Assembly (NCBI GenBank): GCA_027325115.1
Contig: DAHWFG010000660.1
Location: forward strand, 1-12,611
Direction: 5' to 3'
From: JAKBCQ01 sp021807585
Lineage (GTDB): Bacteria; Planctomycetota; Planctomycetia; Isosphaerales; Isosphaeraceae
Length of the DNA stretch: 12,611 nucleotides
Shown here: positions 7,648-12,611 of the stretch, piece by piece
How positions within the stretch are numbered: position 1 is the stretch's first letter
Layout of the letters: every line of letters begins with the position of its first letter
Notes under the pieces: generated by a model
Seen by the model: only the letters and a program-made list of their open reading frames with translations
What the model was told of the DNA's origin: nothing
The model's database searches: none
Program-made: the position numbers and the translations under genes

Positions 7648-9123
7648 GTGAAGTATACAGATTCATCAAAACCGTCGATTGATCCGATTTCACGGATCGC
7701 CGCGACGACGTTCTTCCTCCTCTTTTGTATGAACTTGTTCGATTATATGGATCGGTATATTTACGCCGCGGTGATTCAAGGAGTCGAGGGGGAATTCCAG
7801 ATTGATAACGAGACCGCGGGGTGGGGCGCGGCGGTGTTTCTGATCAGTTACACGCTGATTAGTCCGTTGATGGGTTATGCCGCGGATCGAACGCGGCGGG
7901 CTCGGTTGCTGGGTTTGGGTGTCGGGATCTGGAGCTTGGCGACGGTCGGCACGGGGCTCGCCGGGAGTTTCCGTCATGTCCTCGTGGCGCGGGCTTTCTT
8001 GGGGATCGGCGAGGCGACTTACGGCGTGATCGCGCCGACTTTGCTGATGGATCTTTACTCGCGCGAGCGACGATCGCGGGTGATGTCGGCGTTTTATTTG
8101 GCGATGCCGATCGGCGCGGCGTTGGGGTTGATGCTGGGAGCGAAGATCGAGGCGATGACCGGAAGCTGGCGTGCGCCGTTCTTTTTAGTCGGGGCGCCCG
8201 GGTTTTTGGTCGCGCTCACCGCGTTTTGGATCCGCGAGCCCGTTCGAGGCGCGAGCGAGGGGCTCGAAACCGATCGCCTCAAGGCGCACGAACGAACGCG
8301 ACCGACCTCGGCGGATTATAAAGACATGCTTGTTAATTCATCATATACGTATTCGGTGTTCGGGATGGCGGCGTATACGTTCGCGATCGGAGGTCTTTCG
8401 GTCTGGATGCCGAAGTTTTTATCGGCGACGCGCGGCGTTCCCGAGGTGAAGGCGAATTTCTATCTGGGCGCGGCGACGGCGCTCGCGGCGATCTTGGGGA
8501 TGACGTTCGGCGGCAAGCTGGCGGATTCGATGTCTCGGACCAATCCCAGGGCGTTGTTCATCATTCCAGGGCTTGCGATGCTCATCGCGATTCCGTTTAT
8601 GGCGGTGGGGATATTATCGTCGTCGATCTTTTGGATTTATGGAGGAATATTTATCGCCGAGTTTTTTATGTTTATGAACACGGGTCCATGTAACGCGATC
8701 ATCGCCAACGTGACCCCGCCGAACATGAGGGGGGTGGCGTACGCGGTCGCGGTGTTCGCGATTCATGTTTTGGGGGATATCTGGTCGCCGGTGTTGATCG
8801 GCAAGGTGGCCGATCTTTATGGTGATGGCGACGCGATGCGAACGACGATTGGTCGGATGTTGGCGTCGATCGGCGCCGTCCCGACGATTCCCGTGGGAGG
8901 ATCGCATCGGCCTGAAAACATGGCGGCGGGGCTATTGATCACGATCCCCGCGGTGGCGCTTGCGGGGATCGTGTTGCTCGCGGGGGTGCGGCATATCGAG
9001 CGCGAGATGGCGCTGATGCCGGCGCGGCTTAAAGCGACCACACGAAACGGACTGATGGAAACGCCGAACGGGGAGGGAGTCGCCGTGTTGAATCCCACGG
9101 AGGAACCCGAAGCGACGCGATAA
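7648..9123 (+). CDS. Spinster-type major facilitator superfamily transporter
   Basis: A 491-residue inner-membrane protein with the hydrophobicity pattern of a 12-helix MFS transporter. Features include NLFDYMDRYIYAAV in helix 1 (residues 29-42), the MFS motif A GYAADRTRR at 76-84 in loop 2-3, and RAFLGIGEATYGVIAPTLL at 115-133, which is typical of the Spinster (Spns) branch. A polar loop at ~200-230 separates the two six-helix halves. The second half has GGKLADSMSRTNPR, a second motif A-like loop. The C-terminal ~35 residues are polar and cytoplasmic. The start is GTG 7648; the first ATG (7729) is inside helix 1 and would remove its beginning. The substrate is unknown: Spinster homologues move lipids or organic anions, and bacterial members are mostly uncharacterised. 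It is divergent from the CxxCH repeat protein and appears to be transcribed alone. Confidence 0.9.
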   Translation: MKYTDSSKPSIDPISRIAATTFFLLFCMNLFDYMDRYIYAAVIQGVEGEFQIDNETAGWGAAVFLISYTLISPLMGYAADRTRRARLLGLGVGIWSLATVGTGLAGSFRHVLVARAFLGIGEATYGVIAPTLLMDLYSRERRSRVMSAFYLAMPIGAALGLMLGAKIEAMTGSWRAPFFLVGAPGFLVALTAFWIREPVRGASEGLETDRLKAHERTRPTSADYKDMLVNSSYTYSVFGMAAYTFAIGGLSVWMPKFLSATRGVPEVKANFYLGAATALAAILGMTFGGKLADSMSRTNPRALFIIPGLAMLIAIPFMAVGILSSSIFWIYGGIFIAEFFMFMNTGPCNAIIANVTPPNMRGVAYAVAVFAIHVLGDIWSPVLIGKVADLYGDGDAMRTTIGRMLASIGAVPTIPVGGSHRPENMAAGLLITIPAVALAGIVLLAGVRHIEREMALMPARLKATTRNGLMETPNGEGVAVLNPTEEPEATR

Positions 9124-9237
9124 CGAAAGATTTAGGTAAGCTCTAACCGTTTGGAATCCCTAGAGATATGATGCAAATTAGAAACAAGGCCACTTGCCTT
9201 CCCCGGAACTTTTACTAGAATTCATCCAATCAGACTT

Positions 9238-9255
9238 CGGTTCGAGATTGAACCG
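9238..9255 (+). repeat. Hairpin 1 in lipoprotein leader
   Basis: CGGTTC (9238-9243) and GAACCG (9250-9255) form a 6-bp perfect stem with a 6-nt loop. No T-run follows, so it is not an obvious terminator. It resembles a tRNA T-arm superficially but the loop is wrong. Confidence 0.5.
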
Positions 9256-9354
9256 GGATCTTGACGACTCCGATACAATGGTGCGATGGCTCGATCGTGA
9301 GGAATTCATGCCCTAAGAGCGAATGAAGACACTCCGTTGTGCTCGGGATTTGTT

Positions 9355-9370
9355 CGGACCGCCAGGTCCG
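9355..9370 (+). repeat. Hairpin 2 in lipoprotein leader
   Basis: CGGACC (9355-9360) and GGTCCG (9365-9370) form a 6-bp GC-rich stem with the tetraloop GCCA. No T-run follows. Confidence 0.55.
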
Positions 9371-9400
9371 GCGATCGAATAGTTGAACAAACCAAGATTT

Positions 9401-9426
9401 CAAGAAGCCCCTCGTGCGGGTTCTTG
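9401..9426 (+). repeat. Hairpin 3 in lipoprotein leader
   Basis: CAAGAA (9401-9406) pairs with TTCTTG (9421-9426); after a bulged G9407, CCC (9408-9410) pairs with GGG (9418-9420), leaving a 7-nt loop. The 9-bp stem with one bulge is the strongest structure of the leader and lies 75 nt before the lipoprotein start. Confidence 0.6.
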
Positions 9427-9501
9427 AGTCGTAAGCTATTGTTCCTGGTGAACGTAGCAAACGTATTTGGACATTTTCTCATTGCGAGAGGCCGCGAAGA
9501 A

Positions 9502-9765
9502 ATGAAGTCGACAATTCAGAAGGTTCTTGGCTGTGCTCTGGTCGCTTCAGCGATCACCGTGATCGGTTGCGACCAGGCGGGCGAGAACATGCCCAAGGGA
9601 GCCGACGCCAAAGTTGTGGTTCCTGCCGACGTGCCCAAGACCTCGGAGGACTACGCGAAACAACAATCTGGTCGATTCACGGGTGGGGAGATGAAAAATC
9701 CCACATCAGGTACTGCGCTCCATAAACAGATGCAGGAAACGACCAAGGCAGAAGAGCCCAAGTGA
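9502..9765 (+). CDS. Small lipoprotein of unknown function
   Basis: An 87-residue protein with a basic N-terminus (MKSTIQK), a hydrophobic segment and the lipobox VIGC ending at Cys23, so it should be lipidated and membrane-anchored. The mature part of ~65 residues is polar, starts CDQAGENMPKGAD, and has no recognisable domain. Start ATG 9502 is preceded by GAGAGG with a 10-nt spacer; the frame is open further upstream, but that would bury the signal peptide. It lies 247 nt before a DUF1559 pseudopilin-like gene in the same direction. Small hypothetical proteins often sit beside DUF1559 genes in planctomycetes, so a joint cell-envelope role is conceivable but not shown. Codon use differs from the upstream operon, with fewer ATC-G junctions. 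Confidence 0.8.
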   Translation: MKSTIQKVLGCALVASAITVIGCDQAGENMPKGADAKVVVPADVPKTSEDYAKQQSGRFTGGEMKNPTSGTALHKQMQETTKAEEPK

Positions 9766-9807
9766 GATCAGTCGATTGCCGATTCGCGATTGTGATCTGG
9801 GACGACA

Positions 9808-9840
9808 AGAACCGAATCATTCTCATCGGTCGGTTTTGTT
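9808..9840 (+). terminator. Probable intrinsic terminator after the lipoprotein
   Basis: 9808-9815 (AGAACCGA) can pair with 9830-9837 (TCGGTTTT): 8 bp including one G-U, with a 14-nt loop, followed by GTTTTG. Position (43 nt after the stop) and T-rich tail suit a terminator, but the loop is large and the tail is interrupted. Confidence 0.5.
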
Positions 9841-9994
9841 TTGTTCGCCTCGAATCATTGAGGACGTGCTGATTCAATTGATTTATTGATCACTCTGTCT
9901 TTTCATGAATTCATGCGGTATCGGCAGTTTGTTTCCGCGGATCGCGGGATCGGCCGTCGATGGTAGTCGTGGTTGTCTTCTTTTCATTCTTTAT

Positions 9995-10010
9995 CGAGGA
10001 GGGTCCCTCG
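9995..10010 (+). promoter_or_regulatory. Strong ribosome binding site of the DUF1559 gene, within a short hairpin
   Basis: GAGGAGGG (9996-10003) is a near-ideal Shine-Dalgarno sequence 9 nt before ATG 10013 and decides that start. It lies in CGAGG-AGGGTC-CCTCG (9995-10010), a 5-bp GC-rich stem with a 6-nt loop; an alternative pairing is GAGGG-T-CCCTC. Folding would mask the site. Confidence 0.7.
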
Positions 10011-10012
10011 TT

Positions 10013-11122
10013 ATGCGAGTTCGTCGTTCTGGATTCACCCTGATCGAGCTTCTGGTGGTCATCGCCATCATCGCGGTTTTAATCGCGTTGCTCCTCCCTG
10101 CCGTGCAACAGGCTCGCGAGGCCGCTCGCCGCGCCCAATGCACCAACAATCTCAAGCAAATCGGCCTTGCGCTCGCGAATTACGATTCGAGCAACGGGTC
10201 TATGCCCCCGTCCGATCAGGTTTGTATCAACTGCCCGGGCATGCAACAACCTCCGGGATCGCAGGTCGGTAACTTCTCGGCGCTCGCACGAGTCCTGCCG
10301 TTCATGGATCAATCCGCTGTTTATAACGCGATCAACATGAGCTATGGAGCTTATGGCGGCTTTTGGATGGGCACGGGCTCGGGATCGTACCAAGCGATCC
10401 AGGGCACGGCTCAAACGACGGTCATCACGTCGTTCCTCTGCCCGTCCGATCCTTGGCCGGGCTCGTCGGGTTTCGGATATTCTGGACAGCCTACTACTCC
10501 GCTATTCGGCTATCCCCAGGGGATTCAGAAGAACAATGGACCGTCGAATTACGCCATCAATGTCGGCCTTTCTCCCAAGACGGGAAACTGGGCGCAACTG
10601 AACGGTCCGTCTTCGATCGCCGGTTGGAATCCTCCGATCCGCATGTCGAATTTCATCGACGGAACGAGCAGCACCGCGATGTTCGGCGAGTTCATCAAAG
10701 GCCCCGCCGCGGGACCTCCCAACAGCGATTTCCTGGGTATGGTTTATACGTCTAGCAATCAGCTCCAGACCGCGGTCTATTTCAACACGACTCCCTACCC
10801 CGATTATCAGATCGCTTCAATGTGTACCAACAGCGGGTTCATATTCAATTGGGGTTGGAAGGGTGAGAAGTGGATCGTCGGCAACAACATGATCTACTCT
10901 CACACCCAGTTGCCCAACCGACGCGCTTGCTTCTACGGAGGCGGCGGACAGAGTCCGGGTTGGGGAACCGTCGTCGGCGCGAGCTCGTATCATCCCGGAG
11001 GCGTCAACATCCTCTTCGCCGACGGTCACGTCCAGTTCATCAAGAACAGCGTGAATTACATCACGTGGTACGGCATAGCCACCGTTGCCGGCGGCGAGGT
11101 CATCGATCAATCGTCGTATTGA
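10013..11122 (+). CDS. DUF1559 protein (H-X9-DG type) with type II secretion pseudopilin N-terminus
   Basis: A 369-residue protein. The N-terminus RRSGFTLIELLVVIAIIAVL is a class III (prepilin) signal: cleavage is expected between Gly7 and Phe8, the following Glu is conserved, and a single hydrophobic helix spans ~8-32. Then comes the DUF1559 hallmark PAVQQAREAARRAQCTNNLKQIGLAL. The C-terminal H-X9-DG motif is present (HPGGVNILFADG, near residues 326-337), which defines this planctomycete-expanded family. Residues between are rich in Gly, Asn, Ser and aromatics, typical of the extracellular globular part. It is probably assembled or exported by a type II secretion/type IV pilus-like system; the exact role is unknown. 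The ATG at 10013 follows a strong ribosome binding site; the frame is open back to 9905 but that part would disrupt the prepilin signal. The gene ends with a strong terminator. Confidence 0.93.
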   Translation: MRVRRSGFTLIELLVVIAIIAVLIALLLPAVQQAREAARRAQCTNNLKQIGLALANYDSSNGSMPPSDQVCINCPGMQQPPGSQVGNFSALARVLPFMDQSAVYNAINMSYGAYGGFWMGTGSGSYQAIQGTAQTTVITSFLCPSDPWPGSSGFGYSGQPTTPLFGYPQGIQKNNGPSNYAINVGLSPKTGNWAQLNGPSSIAGWNPPIRMSNFIDGTSSTAMFGEFIKGPAAGPPNSDFLGMVYTSSNQLQTAVYFNTTPYPDYQIASMCTNSGFIFNWGWKGEKWIVGNNMIYSHTQLPNRRACFYGGGGQSPGWGTVVGASSYHPGGVNILFADGHVQFIKNSVNYITWYGIATVAGGEVIDQSSY

Positions 11123-11158
11123 TCGATTGATCAGGACTCGCTTTTTATTATCTTCAAA

Positions 11159-11198
11159 CGTTCCGATTCGACGATATCGAGTCGGAACGCTTTTTTTT
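11159..11198 (+). terminator. Strong Rho-independent terminator of the DUF1559 gene
   Basis: A 13-bp stem (11159-11171 with 11177-11189, including one G-T wobble) closes a 5-nt loop (cgata). After one C it is followed by eight T residues (11191-11198). It begins 36 nt after the DUF1559 stop codon. Confidence 0.95.
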
Positions 11199-11698
11199 CC
11201 GCTTGATACCGTCGCTTTACCGAAGTAAAGGACCTACCAAAAGGAATAATATATATTTGTGTGCTTGCATGAGACGGCCGGGGCGATCATCGCGTCGATT
11301 CAGATTCGATTTCATGGGTTCTAAATTCCAGTTATAGACCATATTAATATTATAAATAAATTACTATTTAATATTATGAATGTATTAATGTGGATGTGGA
11401 CCTTCCCGTGGGCCGCTGGAGAGCCCCGTTAAAAACACCTTTTGAAAAGGGGATTTTCATCGATAGTCGATTGGTATGGATCAGGTCGAGTCGGCGACGG
11501 CGAACATTACGATCGAGGCGGCGCCGCAAATACCGGGGAATATGCGGAATTCCGTTCGCTCAGCCTCAACGACCCGTTTCCGATCGCCGCCCGCCTCATA
11601 TCAATAATCATGTTCATGATCTTGGCGTGAAAATGAAAGACCGCGAAATCTCGATAGCGATCGACCCAAAATGGATCCATCATCGAGTCCACCTCTCT

Positions 11699-11720
11699 CT
11701 TCTCAGAGGCTATCCGGAAA
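11699..11720 (+). repeat. Outer inverted repeat, left arm
   Basis: This 22-nt sequence (starts CTTCTCAGAGG, ends ATCCGGAAA) matches the reverse complement of 11977-11998 at 21 of 22 positions. With that arm it bounds a 300-bp segment. Confidence 0.8.
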
Positions 11721-11822
11721 AGCTCCCGAAACCCAATCGGCTCGATTTTACCGGTTTCGGCGCCAATTTACAAATAAAACCAGCATACGTTAAATATCTA
11801 GATGTCGGTATGTTCTGATTGA

Positions 11823-11844
11823 GAGGGCGAACCTCCCGGTGAGC
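11823..11844 (-). repeat. REP-like repeat, copy 1 (inverted)
   Basis: A 22-nt sequence (GAGGGCGAACC... ending GGTGAGC) that is an exact reverse complement of 12454-12475. It contains a short GAGG/CCTC stem, weaker than the 6-bp stem of copy 3. Confidence 0.85.
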
Positions 11845-11909
11845 CTCTTCTCGTAAACTCGGGCGTCCGGGCCGATTTATCGGTCAATAATCGCAACCAT
11901 AATAATGCG

Positions 11910-11933
11910 GCTCACCAGGATGTTCGCCTTCCC
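11910..11933 (+). repeat. REP-like repeat, copy 2 (diverged)
   Basis: GCTCACCAGGATGTTCGCC followed by TTCCC; it matches copy 3 (12454-12477) at 21 of 24 positions. It faces copy 1, with CCGAT-TT-ATCGG (11872-11883) at the centre between them. A partial GGTTCGCCCTC follows at 11941-11951. Confidence 0.75.
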
Positions 11934-11976
11934 GATTTCGGGTTCGCCCTCAAATCCCGTCGAATATGCGGCTTTC

Positions 11977-11998
11977 TTTCCGGATAGCCTCTCAGAAG
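11977..11998 (-). repeat. Outer inverted repeat, right arm
   Basis: Reverse complement of the left arm at 11699-11720 with a single mismatch (C versus G near the outer end). Confidence 0.8.
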
Positions 11999-12261
11999 AT
12001 TCAATCGCAGAGATCTCAATTCAACCCCCGGCGATGTTAGCATAAATCAACTCAATCTCAACGATTGTTTCATGATATAATAGATTTATCCGGGTTGTCG
12101 CGGGGAAACAACTGAAAACAAGCCTTTTCGCGTATCTCCGGCCCGCCTCCCAAAAAAAACGACAAAAACCGGAAACGGGTCTTGCAATCCGATCGAGCAT
12201 TGGCTAAATTATAGAATTTAGAGCGATCGACGTGATTTCGGAACTTGATGAAGATCACTGC

Positions 12262-12283
12262 GATCGCTGGTCCCTCAGCGATC
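12262..12283 (+). repeat. Hairpin GATCGCTG / CAGCGATC
   Basis: A perfect 8-bp stem (12262-12269 with 12276-12283) with the 6-nt loop GTCCCT. No T-run follows; C-runs lie downstream. Function unknown. Confidence 0.55.
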
Positions 12284-12343
12284 ATCCCCCCCGTCGCCCC
12301 AGCGTCGTCCTCAGGTTTGGTTTGGGTCAAGAGAACGAATCTC

Positions 12344-12368
12344 CGGGAGAGCGAGGCGGCGACCGAAC
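12344..12368 (+). repeat. Direct repeat A, copy 1
   Basis: 25 nt beginning CGGGAGAGCGAGGCGGCG; it matches 12397-12421 at 22 of 25 positions. Related in wording to the GGGAGGGCGA core of the REP-like repeats. Confidence 0.7.
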
Positions 12369-12396
12369 CTGCTTTTTTTATCATTGAATTTTGATT

Positions 12397-12421
12397 CGGG
12401 AGGGCGAGGCGGCGTCCGAGC
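12397..12421 (+). repeat. Direct repeat A, copy 2
   Basis: 25 nt beginning CGGGAGGGCGAGGCGGCG, 53 nt after the start of copy 1, same orientation. Confidence 0.7.
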
Positions 12422-12453
12422 AGGCGTTTTCGAATTCGGATGTGATGAATTCA

Positions 12454-12477
12454 GCTCACCGGGAGGTTCGCCCTCCC
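12454..12477 (+). repeat. REP-like repeat, copy 3
   Basis: GCTCACC followed by GGGAGG-TTCGC-CCTCCC (12461-12477), a 6-bp hairpin with a 5-nt loop. Its first 22 nt are an exact inverted copy of 11823-11844. The word ATATGCGGCTT follows both here (12483-12493) and after the partial copy at 11941 (11964-11974), so the repeated unit extends beyond the core. Confidence 0.85.
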
Positions 12478-12513
12478 ATTTCATATGCGGCTTCTAGATT
12501 GAGGATGGAACAA

Positions 12514-12611
12514 ATGAGCGCTCATCAAGAGATAGCAATTGGCGCCTTCATTATCAATCGAGCCGCGGGCGTTTCATCGATAGCGAGTAATGATAGGATC
12601 GTCCCGAAGGG
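12514..12611 (+). CDS. Possible start of a protein-coding gene, truncated by the window edge
   Basis: ATG 12514 has GAGG 9 nt upstream, and the frame stays open to the window end (about 32 codons, beginning MSAHQEIAIGAFIIN). An in-frame ATG at 12505 is too close to the Shine-Dalgarno site. No domain is recognisable and the reverse strand is also open over much of the same stretch, so this is only a candidate. Confidence 0.2.
   Translation, partial: MSAHQEIAIGAFIINRAAGVSSIASNDRIVPK

Larger units (their letters stand above)
9124..9501 (+). other. Intergenic/leader region with several hairpins
   Basis: No gene is supported here. The stretch has three clear inverted repeats (annotated separately) plus a weak one at 9186-9200 (AAGGC/GCCTT with a 5-nt loop). 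The word CGATCG, abundant upstream, occurs only twice between 9124 and 9900. An open frame from 9337 joins the lipoprotein frame but has no coding character. The region is best read as the end of the MFS unit plus the promoter and leader of the lipoprotein. Confidence 0.5.
11199..12504. other. Gene-poor, repeat-rich intergenic region
   Basis: About 1.3 kb with no convincing gene. Open frames here (e.g. 11390-11818 +, 11507-11692 -, 12070-12384 -) are Arg/Ser-rich or run through repeats, and show no recognisable domain. Contents: a CTTTAC-CGAA-GTAAAG hairpin at 11215-11230; an AT-rich island at 11341-11389 (3 G/C in 49 nt); a CCTTTTGAAAAGG palindrome at 11438-11450; nested inverted repeats at 11699-11998; three copies of a REP-like repeat; an 8-bp hairpin at 12262-12283; and two direct repeats at 12344-12421. 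Confidence 0.6.

Noticed and set aside
9238..9255. tRNA T-arm
   Set aside because: The stem resembles GGTTCGA but the loop and surrounding arms do not form a cloverleaf.
11507..11692. Possible 61-aa reverse-strand gene
   Set aside because: There is a purine-rich stretch before ATG 11683, so it is not impossible, but the product matches nothing recognisable and overlaps an open frame on the other strand.
11390..11818. Possible 142-aa gene
   Set aside because: Arg-rich, no domain, no clear ribosome binding site, and it runs through the inverted repeat at 11699.
12070..12384. Possible 104-aa reverse-strand gene
   Set aside because: It contains the direct repeat at 12344 and a perfect hairpin at 12262-12283, and its composition looks non-coding.
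11821..12493. CRISPR array
   Set aside because: The repeats are few, inverted and irregularly spaced, with no set of direct repeats and uniform spacers and no cas genes.

Overview
The window looks like part of a GC-rich chromosome from a planctomycete, most likely of the Isosphaeraceae/Gemmataceae type. Support comes from a DUF1559 pseudopilin-like gene (a family greatly expanded in Planctomycetota), a secreted squalene-cyclase-like repeat protein with a haem motif, an SbsA-type Ig-like secreted protein, and REP-like repeats of the GGGAGGGCGA type. The phylum call is inference; there is no rRNA or other marker here.

Region 1 (1-5197) is an operon for an NAD-linked, selenocysteine-containing formate dehydrogenase. 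The window opens inside the catalytic alpha subunit. An in-frame TGA at 13-15 lies in the formate dehydrogenase active-site motif (Cys-Asn-Arg-Thr-TGA-His-Ala-Pro-Ser) and is followed by a bacterial SECIS hairpin with a GGTCT loop, so it is read as selenocysteine and not as a stop. Next come a fused NuoE-NuoF diaphorase subunit, an Fe-S electron-transfer subunit resembling the NuoG/HoxU N-terminus, and a flavin reductase that overlaps the Fe-S gene by ATGA. The Fe-S subunit carries, on a separate polypeptide, the proximal [4Fe-4S] domain normally found at the N-terminus of the molybdenum subunit, and it lacks most ligands of the usual His/Cys [4Fe-4S] site. Electrons should run from formate at Mo/W-Sec through the Fe-S clusters to FMN and NAD+, or in reverse as CO2 reduction.

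Region 2 (5240-9123) has a secreted SbsA/Big_5 Ig-like protein (+), convergent by 2 bp with a secreted CxxCH plus QxxxGGW-repeat protein (-). Divergent from the latter is a Spinster-type MFS transporter (+).

Region 3 (9124-11198) has a different word composition. It holds a hairpin-rich leader, a small lipoprotein, a probable terminator, and a DUF1559 pseudopilin-like gene whose ribosome binding site sits in a small hairpin, closed by a textbook intrinsic terminator.

Region 4 (11199-12611) has no convincing gene. It contains an AT-rich island, a nested set of inverted repeats (about 300 bp), three copies of a REP-like repeat and a pair of direct repeats. A weak candidate gene start lies at the right edge.

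The strongest observations are the Sec codon with SECIS, the unusual domain partition of the dehydrogenase, and the uncharacterised repeat cluster in region 4.
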